DNA of 64,000 nucleotides from Solibacillus merdavium (GCF_014836935.1 NZ_JACSPW010000013.1:1-64000); one strand, 5' to 3'. Counted from the first letter of the stretch, positions 33,641 to 42,108 are shown. Notes: a model not told the origin generated them from the letters alone. Numbers and translations: made by a program.

Positions 33641-35648
33641 TAAAACAGTGGCGGCAAATTCAGAAAACCTACATGAAGCACTTACTTTAGAACAGCAACA
33701 GCAGCTATTGGAAAAATACGATATTGAATCGAATCAGCGTAACCCGCAAAATATAATGAAGCATTTCATCTATTTTGGTTTGCTGGCATTTACATTGTTC
33801 CAAGTTTATACAGCCATTTTCGGACAATTTCCAGCGCAAATTCAGCGTACAGTGCATATAGGATTTGCCTTAACCTTTGTATTTTTATTATTCCCAGCAA
33901 GTCGTAAGCTATCAAAAAGCTCTATTCCATTTTACGATTACATTTTGGCGCTTTTTGCCATCTTTGTAGGTAGCTATTGGGTATTGAATTATGAGCGACT
34001 TGTTCAAAGTTTAGGACAGTTGGAAACATTGGATTTCATAGTGGGACTTTTGGCAATTATTATAGTATTGGAAGGGGCACGTCGAGCGGTAGGATTACCA
34101 ATCGCCATTATTGCAGGAATGTTTTTACTTTACGCATTTTATGGCCCTTATATGCCGGAATTTATGGCACACCGTGGTCAAAGCTTAGATAGCATTGTTA
34201 ATTTAATGTTTTTCTCTACAGATGGGATTTTAGGTACACCATTGGCAGTGTCGTCAACGTTTATTTTTGCGTTCCTTTTATTCGGAGCGTTTCTTGTAAA
34301 AACAGGTGTAGGGGAATACTTCAATGACTTGGCAATTTCAGTTGCGGGAAAGTTAGTTGGGGGTCCTGCGAAGGTAGCGATATTCTCATCTGCATTGCAA
34401 GGGACGATTTCAGGAAGCTCCGTAGCAAACGTTGTTACGTCGGGCGCGTATACAATCCCTATGATGAAACGTCTTGGGTACAATAAAAACTTCGCCGGTG
34501 CTGTAGAAGCTTCAGCATCAACAGGTGGTCAGTTGATGCCTCCGATTATGGGAGCGGCCGCGTTCTTAATGGTTGAATTTATTGGCCGTGGAGTAACGTA
34601 TTGGGATATCGCCAAAGCAGCTGCTATCCCGGCAGTCTTATACTTTGCTGGTATCTGGATTATGACGCATTTTGAAGCGAAACGATTAGGCTTACGCGGT
34701 TTAACGGATGAGGAGATGCCGGACCGTTCGAATGTATTAAAGAAAATTTATTTACTTGTTCCAATCGTGTTAATCATTGTTCTGATGATGTCGGGTGTAC
34801 CAGTTATTCATTCTGCACTTTACGGAATATTAGCATGTATAATTGTAGGGTTTATTAATCCTGATGTGAAATTCGGTTTCAAGGAAATTGTTGACGGTTT
34901 GGTCGATGGTGCACGTTCAGCATTGGCAGTAGCAGCTGCAACTGCATGTGCGGGTATCATTGTAGGGGTTGTTGTAAAGACTGGATTAGGACTATCACTA
35001 GCAAACAGTTTAGTTAAGCTGGCAGGTGGCAGCATTATTATTACGCTGTTCTTCGTAATGATTGCATCGTTAATTTTAGGTATGGGTGCACCGACGACAG
35101 CAAACTATGTTATTACATCAACAATTGCGGCTCCGGCTATTATTGCATTATTGGCACCGGATGTACCAGCAAGTGCAGCGCCAATTATTGTAGTTTTATC
35201 AGCGCATTTCTTCGTATTCTATTTCGGAATTATCGCAGATATAACACCGCCAGTCGCACTCGCCGCCTTTGCAGCATCCGGTATCTCAGGTGGAGATCCG
35301 ATTCGTACAGGTGTGAACTCTGCTAAACTGGCAATTGCAGCTTTCATTATTCCATATATGATCATTTTCTCACCGGCATTGCTTATGATTGACGTAACAG
35401 TTTGGCAAATTGGTTGGGTAGTATTTACGGCATTAATGGGTATGATTGCAATCGGTGTTGGGGTTATCGGCTATTGGTATCGTCCGGTAAATTGGATGGA
35501 ACGCATTGTTTTATTGGCTGCAGGTCTAGCAATGATTTACCCAGAATCAATGTCTGATACATTAGGCTTGATTGCCTTTGGAATTATGTTTGTTATTCAA
35601 TGGATGACAAAAAATAAAGAGACCACATCAAAAGTAGCGGTTTCTTAA
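33633..35648 (+). CDS. Fused TRAP transporter permease (DctQM-like, 4TM-12TM)
   Basis: A 671-residue membrane protein combining the small and large TRAP subunits. Residues about 40-170 hold four helices (DctQ part), and from about 180 the DctM part carries SGSSVANVVTSGAYTIP, ASASTGGQLMPPIMGAAAFLM and LGMGAPTTANYVITSTIAAPA. It uses an ion gradient to import the carboxylate delivered by the TAXI receptor. The arrangement TAXI-DUF1850-fused permease is complete. Confidence 0.92.
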   Translation: MTNKTVAANSENLHEALTLEQQQQLLEKYDIESNQRNPQNIMKHFIYFGLLAFTLFQVYTAIFGQFPAQIQRTVHIGFALTFVFLLFPASRKLSKSSIPFYDYILALFAIFVGSYWVLNYERLVQSLGQLETLDFIVGLLAIIIVLEGARRAVGLPIAIIAGMFLLYAFYGPYMPEFMAHRGQSLDSIVNLMFFSTDGILGTPLAVSSTFIFAFLLFGAFLVKTGVGEYFNDLAISVAGKLVGGPAKVAIFSSALQGTISGSSVANVVTSGAYTIPMMKRLGYNKNFAGAVEASASTGGQLMPPIMGAAAFLMVEFIGRGVTYWDIAKAAAIPAVLYFAGIWIMTHFEAKRLGLRGLTDEEMPDRSNVLKKIYLLVPIVLIIVLMMSGVPVIHSALYGILACIIVGFINPDVKFGFKEIVDGLVDGARSALAVAAATACAGIIVGVVVKTGLGLSLANSLVKLAGGSIIITLFFVMIASLILGMGAPTTANYVITSTIAAPAIIALLAPDVPASAAPIIVVLSAHFFVFYFGIIADITPPVALAAFAASGISGGDPIRTGVNSAKLAIAAFIIPYMIIFSPALLMIDVTVWQIGWVVFTALMGMIAIGVGVIGYWYRPVNWMERIVLLAAGLAMIYPESMSDTLGLIAFGIMFVIQWMTKNKETTSKVAVS

Positions 35649-35651
35649 AAT

Positions 35652-35694
35652 ATGGAAGAGCGCTTGAATACTAAATTCAGGCGCTCTTTTAATT
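35652..35694 (+). terminator. Intrinsic terminator of the TRAP operon
   Basis: AAGAGCGCTTGAAT pairs with ATTCAGGCGCTCTT, followed by T-rich sequence. Confidence 0.9.
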
Positions 35695-35821
35695 TATCTC
35701 AAAACAAGATGGATTTAATACTAATTATGCATAAACAGCTAATAATAGTTGATTTTATTAAAAATCCATTATATTATTTAAATTAACTAAAAATTCTAAT
35801 AATTAAAAGAGGTGGATGTGG

Positions 35822-35959
35822 ATGACAACAATTTTAAAATCAATGCTTGAGACATATTTGTTCGATGAAGAAATGGATTTCGAATCATCGGAGCAACAAG
35901 AGGTGTCTGAAAATGAAGAGCGTACTCAATATCCAAATGGATTTTTCTCAAGCCTATAA
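35822..35959 (+). CDS. 45-residue acidic peptide
   Basis: A small ORF (MTTILKSMLETYLFDEEMDFE..., ending NGFFSSL) with AGAGGTGG upstream of the ATG and its own terminator behind. It is strongly acidic in the middle and has no membrane segment. I recognise no family. A start two codons earlier (35816) is also possible. Confidence 0.5.
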   Translation: MTTILKSMLETYLFDEEMDFESSEQQEVSENEERTQYPNGFFSSL

Positions 35960-35995
35960 TATAATTTTTGATATGCATACTTTTTTCAGAACTTA

Positions 35996-36037
35996 TCGGT
36001 GTCTATCCAATTAAGCAATTGGGATAGATGCCATTTT
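35996..36037 (+). terminator. Intrinsic terminator
   Basis: GGTGTCTATCC pairs with GGGATAGATGCC, followed by ATTTTTA. It supports a real transcript for the 45-residue peptide. Confidence 0.75.
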
Positions 36038-36159
36038 TAATTTTATGCGATTCTTGAAACTTTGGCAGTTGAAGTTTCACTTTATTGGGCAGTAATAATG
36101 TAGAATATAAATTTTGTACTGTATAATAGGGATACTAAATAATATTTGAGGTGCGTTTC

Positions 36160-37272
36160 ATGTTAGCAGTAAATTCAACGGAACAAATGATTTTTGATTG
36201 GTTTCAGTATTTCCATGCAAATCCTGAAATAAGCTGGAAGGAAGATAATACGACAGCTAAAATAGCTGAAATACTAGATGAGATGGGCGTAAACTATAAA
36301 AGGTTTGACGATGTGACAGGGCTTGTCGCAGAAATCGGGCAAGGTGACGAGACAGTCGCGGTTCGTGCAGATATTGATGCACTTTGGCAAGAAGTAGACG
36401 GCGTGATGCAGGCGAACCATTCTTGTGGACATGATGCAAATATATCAATCGTTTTAGGGGCGCTCTATGCATTAAAGAATGAATCGTTAAAGAAGAAAAT
36501 TCGATTTATTTTCCAACCTGCAGAAGAAACAGGTGGTGGGGCGCTAGCAATGATTGAGCGTGGTGTTATAGAAGATGTAACACATTTATTTGGAGTGCAT
36601 TTACGTCCAATGGAAGAGCTCCCTTTAGGAAAAGTTGCTCCGGCCATTTATCATGGGGCTGCTGCATTTTTATCCGGAACAATTACTGGAATTGATGCAC
36701 ATGGTGCTCGTCCCCATCAAGGGAAAAATGCGATAGATGTAATTGTAGCGATTCAGCACATGCTGAAAAATATTCATATTGATCCATTTGAAGTGTATTC
36801 CGCTAAGCTAACGAAGATTGTAGCGGATGGCGGAAGTGTGAATATTATTCCGGGCAATGCAAGCTTTTCGATTGATGTGCGCGCTCAAAAAAATGAAGTC
36901 CTGACAAAAGTGCAAAACTATGTGGAAAAAGGTTTAAAGCAAATCGCAGAAATGTTCGATATTGATGTTGCTTCGGACTGGTTAGATGTCACACCGGGTG
37001 CAGAAGTATCTAAGGAGGCGGCTGCTTTGGCAGAGCGTTCAATTATTGAGGCGCTTGGAAAACAAAGTTTGGCCCAGGCCGTCGTCACACCGGGTAGCGA
37101 TGACTTCCACTTTTATACGATAAAAAATCCACAATTGAAGGCTACGATGATTGGTGTCGGTGCAAATCTTGGACCGGGTCTTCATCATCCGAAAATGTCG
37201 TTTGATGAAAAGGCATTAATTGATGGAGTGAAAGTAATTGCCACGACGTTAAAAAATTGCGCAAATGAATAA
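36160..37272 (+). CDS. M20-family amidohydrolase
   Basis: 370 residues of the M20D amidohydrolase/carboxypeptidase type. Metal-binding motifs are NHSCGHDANISIV, QPAEETGGG and GVHLRPM, with a late GLHHPKMSFDE; a dimerisation domain sits at about 175-285. It hydrolyses N-acyl or N-carbamoyl amino acids or small amides in the cytosol; the substrate is unknown. The start ATG 36160 has GAGGTG six bases upstream; the GTG at 36151 overlaps that site. Confidence 0.88.
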   Translation: MLAVNSTEQMIFDWFQYFHANPEISWKEDNTTAKIAEILDEMGVNYKRFDDVTGLVAEIGQGDETVAVRADIDALWQEVDGVMQANHSCGHDANISIVLGALYALKNESLKKKIRFIFQPAEETGGGALAMIERGVIEDVTHLFGVHLRPMEELPLGKVAPAIYHGAAAFLSGTITGIDAHGARPHQGKNAIDVIVAIQHMLKNIHIDPFEVYSAKLTKIVADGGSVNIIPGNASFSIDVRAQKNEVLTKVQNYVEKGLKQIAEMFDIDVASDWLDVTPGAEVSKEAAALAERSIIEALGKQSLAQAVVTPGSDDFHFYTIKNPQLKATMIGVGANLGPGLHHPKMSFDEKALIDGVKVIATTLKNCANE

Positions 37273-37273
37273 T

Positions 37274-37313
37274 GATTTGAAGCGATGCTATGAAATGTAG
37301 CATCGTTTTTGTT
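37274..37313 (+). terminator. Intrinsic terminator
   Basis: GCGATGCTA pairs with TAGCATCG, followed by TTTTTG. The TTAGAA array starts about 35 bp further on. Confidence 0.85.
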
Positions 37314-37347
37314 TGGAAGAAGCAGGAGGGAGTGCTTGCTACGGATA

Positions 37348-37525
37348 TTAGAAAAGTTGAAGCGGTTATTAGAAAACTTGGAATGTTTATTAGAAGGTAC
37401 TTAGTATTTATTTGAACTTTTGACCACTTTATTAGCACATAGGCAAAGTTTATTAGCAACTCAGAAATTTATTAGAACTTTTCAGATTTTATTAGAAAAA
37501 GCAATTCACTTATTAGAAAACATCT
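37348..37525 (+). repeat. 21-bp-period TTAGAA repeat array, locus 2
   Basis: Nine boxes start at 37348, 37369, 37390, 37411 (TTTGAA), 37432 (TTAGCA), 37453 (TTAGCA), 37472, 37492 and 37513. Steps are 21, 21, 21, 21, 21, 19, 20 and 21 bp. Nearly all are preceded by TTA. The left flank (GGAAGAAGCAGGAGGGAGTG) resembles the left flank of locus 1 (GGAAAGGCAGGAGCGAGTG). It lies between convergent genes, behind a terminator. Confidence 0.85.
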
Positions 37526-37543
37526 ACGCTCCAACACCCTAAA

Positions 37544-37580
37544 TTAAAAAAGTGCCGTTATTGAACGACACTTAAATTGG
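37544..37580 (-). terminator. Intrinsic terminator of the FhuF-like gene
   Basis: On the minus strand AAGTGTCGTTCAATAACGGCACTT forms a stem-loop followed by six T residues. Confidence 0.8.
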
Positions 37581-37583
37581 AAA

Positions 37584-38291
37584 TTATTTTATCGGGCAGA
37601 ATCCGCAAGCGATTAGCCCCGGAATGTCTTTCGAGAAGCAACAGCTTTTCCTAACTGGCTGATTAATTAGTGCAGAAGGACTTTTCCCGCCTGTGTAATT
37701 TAAAAACAGGGATTTATCCGAGAAATAGCGCCAAACCTCTTTACCTTCAAGCAATTCTAAGTCCTCAAAGGCACGGTCGGCAAGTGCCGGATTCTCGAGT
37801 AATGTATGATAGTGCCATAGCATATACCCGAAGATGTTCTCCCATAAAATAAGTGGGGAAATCGACGTCGTTTTACGTAATTGACCAATAATAACAGATG
37901 TTTTATATAAAATATCCGTCATCACACGCTCGCGCTCATCATCTTCCACATAGCGAAAATCATTCGGGTTGATATACATACCGAGTGTATGTATCCCATA
38001 TTCCTGAACAATGGCGAATCTTAAATTTTCTGGCTTGCCATCCCAGATTTCATCATAAGTTGTCAGCATATAAAACTGCATTGCCACAAACATGCCATAG
38101 CGACGACCAAAGTGAGAAATGGCCGCAGTTTCTGTTGCAGCATTCGTTATCCCCATCATTAAATTACGAAAGTCCGTTAAATAAAAGTCTTTATGAAGAT
38201 TGGCCAATGTAAATAATGGACGGTCTGGTTCTTCCGTAAAAATACTGTAAGAATTTAATTGACGAACTTGATCGTATGAAAGTGCAGGCAT
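37584..38291 (-). CDS. FhuF-like iron-sulfur protein
   Basis: 235 residues ending in a C-C-x10-C-x2-C cluster (residues CCFSKDIPGLIACGFC), the unusual 2Fe-2S motif of FhuF-type ferric-siderophore reductases. The body is helical and resembles the IucA/IucC-FhuF fold. It should act in the cytosol, releasing iron from ferric complexes. The start ATG 38291 follows AAAGGTGA; the GTG three codons earlier overlaps that site. No siderophore transport genes are adjacent and no Fur box lies directly upstream, although one occurs 570 bp away. Confidence 0.75.
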   Translation of the reverse strand: MPALSYDQVRQLNSYSIFTEEPDRPLFTLANLHKDFYLTDFRNLMMGITNAATETAAISHFGRRYGMFVAMQFYMLTTYDEIWDGKPENLRFAIVQEYGIHTLGMYINPNDFRYVEDDERERVMTDILYKTSVIIGQLRKTTSISPLILWENIFGYMLWHYHTLLENPALADRAFEDLELLEGKEVWRYFSDKSLFLNYTGGKSPSALINQPVRKSCCFSKDIPGLIACGFCPIK

Positions 38292-38399
38292 TTCAATCAC
38301 CTTTTCTTAAAAATTGTTTACCTTTACTATAACATTTCTCTTCACAAACGAGTGGAAAAACGCTACGATAAACTAAACATATAAGAAAGGTTGGTTTTT

Positions 38400-38828
38400 A
38401 TGGCAAAACCTATTTCTATTCCTAGACCGTTAGTTCGAGTGAATCAGTGGACTATTTTTCTCTCCGTCATATTAACGTGGGTGACGGGACAATATTGGCT
38501 TTTGGCAATTCCTTTAGTAGCAAATTTGCTTGGGATCTTTACGGGATTTAACCCGATTATGCGATTGGCCAAATTATTTTTAACGAAAGATGTGAAATCT
38601 TATATCCCGGAAGATGTTGCTCAGCAAAAGTTTAACTCAACGATTGCAAGCATTTGTTTGGCAGGCGGATTATTAGGATTTGTCTTTCAAATGCCGGTCG
38701 TCGCTTATAGCTTTACAATTATGGTCGCGCTCGCATCATTTATTGCGATTTTAGGATTTTGTATAGGTTGCTTTATTCATTTTCAATGGAAACAGTTCCA
38801 ATACCGTCGTTCTATTAGAAATACTTAA
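38400..38828 (+). CDS. DUF4395 membrane protein
   Basis: 142 residues with four hydrophobic segments in two pairs. It opens with PISIPRPLVRVNQWTIF and has a GFNPIMRLAK loop and GFCIGCFIHF near the end, all typical of DUF4395. The C-x-x-C in the last segment could be redox-active; DUF4395 proteins are often found near thioredoxin-like genes, but none is next to it here. Function unknown. Confidence 0.8.
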   Translation: MAKPISIPRPLVRVNQWTIFLSVILTWVTGQYWLLAIPLVANLLGIFTGFNPIMRLAKLFLTKDVKSYIPEDVAQQKFNSTIASICLAGGLLGFVFQMPVVAYSFTIMVALASFIAILGFCIGCFIHFQWKQFQYRRSIRNT

Positions 38829-38845
38829 AAAGTTTTTGAATTATA

Positions 38846-38874
38846 TTGACAATGATAGTGATAATCATTATCAT
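38846..38874 (+). promoter_or_regulatory. SigA promoter overlapped by a perfect Fur box
   Basis: TTGACA (38846-38851), 17-bp spacer, TATCAT (38869-38874). TGATAATCATTATCA at 38859-38873 matches the Bacillus 7-1-7 Fur consensus (TGATAATNATTATCA) at every position, and hexamers extend on both sides (GATAGT, ATTATA). Fur with iron would block RNA polymerase here. Confidence 0.85.
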
Positions 38875-38880
38875 TATAAA

Positions 38881-39105
38881 TGTAGCAAGAGCTTATTTGT
38901 AATACAGTACAAGTAAGTCTGAGCTAACCGCTTTCTCCAGGAGCTAGTTAGCTCAGAAAATATTATTCTAAACCCCCTCATTTAGAATGTAAGTTTGACT
39001 GTGTGTCAGACTCTGAGTTTTTCACCCTTTGTTTTTTCATCTAGTTTACTTCCTTTTTGGAAGACCCGTTACCCGTATCAGCAAATTGATACGGGTATTT
39101 TTATT
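38881..39105 (+). ncRNA. Candidate Fur-regulated structured small RNA
   Basis: No start codon with a usable reading frame occurs between the Fur-box promoter and the terminator at 39072-39105. The predicted RNA folds into four consecutive hairpins: H1 38892-38917 (10 bp), H2 38918-38957 (11 bp, TCTGAGCTAAC with GTTAGCTCAGA), H3 38965-38988 (8 bp, loop CCCCCTCA) and H4 38992-39012 (8 bp) followed by CTGAGTTTTTC. It may end at H4 (about 144 nt) or at the distal terminator (about 225 nt). A C-rich loop under Fur control recalls FsrA of B. subtilis, but sequence homology was not tested. Confidence 0.6.
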
Positions 39106-39106
39106 G
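39068..39106 (+). terminator. Intrinsic terminator between the sRNA and the deacetylase operon
   Basis: ACCCGTATCA pairs with TGATACGGGT, followed by ATTTTTATT. Confidence 0.85.
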
Positions 39107-39127
39107 TAAAAAAAAATAAAAATTTTT

Positions 39128-39153
39128 TGAAACTAATTTTGAATTTCTCCGTC
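39128..39153 (+). promoter_or_regulatory. ECF-sigma promoter of the deacetylase-sigma-anti-sigma operon
   Basis: TGAAAC (39128-39133), 16-bp spacer, CGTC (39150-39153): an exact match to the AAC-N16-CGTC pattern of the Bacillus SigW/X/M/V group. It strongly suggests that the operon is transcribed by the sigma factor it encodes. Confidence 0.75.
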
Positions 39154-39191
39154 TGTACGTTGCTTTAAAAGAAAAGCTAACGGAGGAAATT

Positions 39192-40466
39192 ATGAAAAAG
39201 GTTATTACTGTAGGGGTATTTGCTGCTTGTGTATTATTGATAGCAATTCAATATAAAAGTTTTGGTCAAAATATCGAACGGGCTGTCGCCAATGAAAACG
39301 ATGTTGTTCAAGTGGATAATGAATTACAAATTGAACAAGCGACACATCTGTTTGAAAAAGTGCTTCTTATAGAAGAAGCACAGCCAATTTATATGAAAGG
39401 GAAGGCGCTTGTTGAAATTGGAACTGTGCAGCCAGGTGCATCTTTTGCCATTGCAGGGGAAGATGAGCTTTTTTATGAATTGCGGTTCGGTAAAATAACG
39501 GCATTTATAAAAAAGGGAAGTGCAACCGTTGAAAAACGGGAAATTCAAGCATTAGTCAATAAAGAGGTGACAGGTTCAGTCAAGGCAGATGAAAGAGTGG
39601 CTGTCTATGAAGAAACAAGCTTTGATAGCGCGGTTATGCTCCAGCTTGCACAAGGGTTCCGCTTTCCGATAGTGGGAGAAATAGGGGATTGGTTTATTCT
39701 AAAAATTGGCGAGCGTGCGGGTTATATACATAGTCAATCAGTTGAAATAGATGAAGGTATTCCGGTTTTAGTGTATCATCATATTTTACCGCAAGATGAG
39801 ATGGTGACAGAGGTGAGTACTGTTTCGGTTGAATCATTTGAGCAGCAAATGGTCTTTTTGGCCGAAGAGAATTTTGAAACGATTACAACAGCACAGCTTT
39901 ATGATTATTTGGAAGGTCGCCAGATTCTATCGACCAATTCGGTACTTATTACTTTTGATGATGGCTTATTATCGACGAAGGAATATGCCTACCCGATTTT
40001 AAAGAAACATGGGTTTACAGCGGTACAGCATATTATCTCTTCTCGAACGAATCGTTTTGAAGGCGAGCAGGTTTTTAATAGTGAAGGACCGCTTCAGTTT
40101 TTTACGGAATATGAGATGGAACAATTAGCAGATGTGTTTTATTATGAAGCACATACAGAAGATTTGCATCGCCTCAATAGTGAAACAGGGCTTGGTGTAG
40201 CACTTGAACTGTCGGCTTCTGAAATTGCAGACGACTTAAAACGAAATGTTGCGACGCTTAAAAATGCGACATCGTTAGCGTATCCGTTCGGTCATTATAA
40301 TGAAGAGATGGTTAAAGCGATGAAGGAAGTCGGGCTATTGATCGGCTTTACGACAAATGAAGGCTATGCAAATATTGAGCAATCAAATTATGAAGTAAAT
40401 CGTTTTGGGGTAACAGAAAAGAAAACATATGAACAGTTCACTTCTTATGTAAAGGGGGTGTTCTGA
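39192..40466 (+). CDS. Membrane-anchored polysaccharide deacetylase
   Basis: 424 residues: an N-terminal membrane segment (about 4-24), a bacterial SH3-like region (about 55-185) and a NodB-type deacetylase domain (about 190-424). NodB motifs are LITFDDG (motif 1, two Asp), YEAHTEDLHRL (motif 2, metal His-x4-His) and SLAYPFGHYNE (motif 3). It should remove N-acetyl groups from peptidoglycan or another wall glycan outside the cell, which typically gives lysozyme resistance. CGGAGG lies before the ATG. First gene of an ECF-controlled operon. Confidence 0.85.
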   Translation: MKKVITVGVFAACVLLIAIQYKSFGQNIERAVANENDVVQVDNELQIEQATHLFEKVLLIEEAQPIYMKGKALVEIGTVQPGASFAIAGEDELFYELRFGKITAFIKKGSATVEKREIQALVNKEVTGSVKADERVAVYEETSFDSAVMLQLAQGFRFPIVGEIGDWFILKIGERAGYIHSQSVEIDEGIPVLVYHHILPQDEMVTEVSTVSVESFEQQMVFLAEENFETITTAQLYDYLEGRQILSTNSVLITFDDGLLSTKEYAYPILKKHGFTAVQHIISSRTNRFEGEQVFNSEGPLQFFTEYEMEQLADVFYYEAHTEDLHRLNSETGLGVALELSASEIADDLKRNVATLKNATSLAYPFGHYNEEMVKAMKEVGLLIGFTTNEGYANIEQSNYEVNRFGVTEKKTYEQFTSYVKGVF

Positions 40467-40498
40467 AAATAGAAAGATAGAAGGTGTTAATAGCTAAT

Positions 40499-40993
40499 AT
40501 GAAAGATTTTGACGCCATATTAGATGAGCATACGCGTTATTTAGTGCGCATCGCATATTTGTACGTGAAAAATTGGGCTACCGCAGAGGATATCGTACAG
40601 GAAGTATTTTTGACATACTATCAAAAGAGCGATCAATTTCGCAACGAATCATCGTTGAAAACGTATTTAACTAAAATGACTGCCAACCGGGCAAAAGACT
40701 ATTTACGTTCGTGGAAACATAAAAAGGATGTTTTCTTCGATACGGTTTTTGCACAGACAAAGGGTGCAGATGAAGAAGTTATACAAAAACAGCAGCTCGC
40801 TTCTCTCGAACAAAAGTTATTCCAGCTACCACTGAAATACCGTGAGCCACTCATTTTATATTATTATAACGAGCAGTCGATTGTGGAAATTGCCTTATTT
40901 TTAGAGCTTAATGAAAATACGGTGAAAACGCGTCTGCGTCGAGCAAAGCAGCAATTAAAAGAGTTTTTTAACGAAGAGGAAATGGAGGGATGA
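40499..40993 (+). CDS. ECF-family RNA polymerase sigma factor
   Basis: 164 residues (if ATG 40499) with region 2 (YLYVKNWATAEDIVQEVFLTYYQ), NRAKDYLRSW and region 4.2 (IVEIALFLELNENTVKTRLRRAKQQLKEF). Upstream GAAGGTG is rather far from the ATG (12 bases); a GTG at 40484 is possible but overlaps that site. It lies 32 bp behind the deacetylase and 3 bp before its likely anti-sigma factor. The operon promoter matches the ECF consensus, so it probably drives its own synthesis. Confidence 0.88.
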   Translation: MKDFDAILDEHTRYLVRIAYLYVKNWATAEDIVQEVFLTYYQKSDQFRNESSLKTYLTKMTANRAKDYLRSWKHKKDVFFDTVFAQTKGADEEVIQKQQLASLEQKLFQLPLKYREPLILYYYNEQSIVEIALFLELNENTVKTRLRRAKQQLKEFFNEEEMEG

Positions 40994-40996
40994 TGC

Positions 40997-42067
40997 ATGG
41001 ATCCATTTAAAAAGCAGCTGGAAGACATGATGGGTGATACAAACTTGCAGGAAAGCCGAATAAAACAGCGTGTGAAAAAAGATTTAACGACACCAAAGAC
41101 AAAGCGTTCATGGCATGTGCAAGTGGTGACAGCAGCGGTTGCAGCGGTTGCGGTATTCCTATTTATGACAGCAGCTCCTTTTACCCAAAATTCAGCAAAT
41201 GAAGGGCGGGGTGTCCCTTATGATCCGCTTGATGATTTGGCGCAAATCGCTACCCTTCAAAAATCAAAGCAACTTTCAACAATTGATTATGATGCTTTCG
41301 CACAGCTACCAGTGCTTGAAGAATTAACAGATTTACAATATATCGATAAGGATTCCTTTTCAATTGCAGGGAAAGAGGAACTTTATCATACGGTTATTGA
41401 ACGAAAATCTAATTTATTTGATGAAGTTGTATATAAAGCAGGCGATATTGTTCGAACGATGACAAATACGAGCAGTCATTTGCCTATTTATGAAAATGCC
41501 TACTATGAAGTGATCGCTGTGCCGGGAGACCGGGTCGTTTTGCAGAACGGCAAGCTAACAGTGAATGGTAAGCCTGTCCAATCGGAACTAATGGCATTGT
41601 ATGAGGAAAACGGCAATACGATTGCAGGCGGCTATGACCAATTATTAAATGCACGAGAATATTTTTTAGTAAACCATTTCCCAGCTGAAAATACTTTGCA
41701 GGCAGGAACGATTACCGCTGTGCATAAAATTTATGGGGAAGTAGTAGGGTTGGCACAGCAAAATAAGACGGATTCCATTTATTTTGAGTTGTCAAATGGC
41801 TATACACCGGACCAATATTTCGATTTATATTTATATGACCAGATTTTTGGAGAAGGAACAATGAGTGAAAGGTTGTCAGCCCAAGATAGTGCATTTCCGC
41901 ATGCCAATCGCTTAGGGGAGCTGTTTTTAGAGGCATCTTACCGCAGTGTTACGTATCTATCCGACACAGAAGTAGAAATTCGCTACCAATATGGTCGTGA
42001 AGGGGTAGGGGAATATGTATTTAAAATGTATAAAGATCAGACAGGCGTATGGCAATGGGGATTATAA
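40997..42067 (+). CDS. Membrane anti-sigma factor with degenerate S26 (signal peptidase I-like) domain
   Basis: 356 residues. A charged N-terminus (1-36) could bind the sigma factor, and one TM (about 39-60) places the rest outside. Residues about 147-250 follow signal peptidase I box order: AGDIV, then YYEVIAVPGDRVVLQNGKL and TVNGKPV, then REYFLVNH and IYGEVVG. The catalytic lysine and arginine that precede V-I-G-x-P-G-D are replaced by Tyr and Glu, and no Ser-Met box is seen, so the domain should be inactive. The anti-sigma role is inferred from position and topology; the domain may be a sensor. Confidence 0.65.
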   Translation: MDPFKKQLEDMMGDTNLQESRIKQRVKKDLTTPKTKRSWHVQVVTAAVAAVAVFLFMTAAPFTQNSANEGRGVPYDPLDDLAQIATLQKSKQLSTIDYDAFAQLPVLEELTDLQYIDKDSFSIAGKEELYHTVIERKSNLFDEVVYKAGDIVRTMTNTSSHLPIYENAYYEVIAVPGDRVVLQNGKLTVNGKPVQSELMALYEENGNTIAGGYDQLLNAREYFLVNHFPAENTLQAGTITAVHKIYGEVVGLAQQNKTDSIYFELSNGYTPDQYFDLYLYDQIFGEGTMSERLSAQDSAFPHANRLGELFLEASYRSVTYLSDTEVEIRYQYGREGVGEYVFKMYKDQTGVWQWGL

Positions 42068-42108
42068 AAAATGGGTAGTGACAAAAACTGTCGCTACCCA
42101 TTTTCGTT
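42066..42108. terminator. Bidirectional intrinsic terminator
   Basis: AAAATGGGTAGTGACA pairs with TGTCGCTACCCATTTT between convergent genes; the right arm includes the end of the minus-strand gene. Confidence 0.9.
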
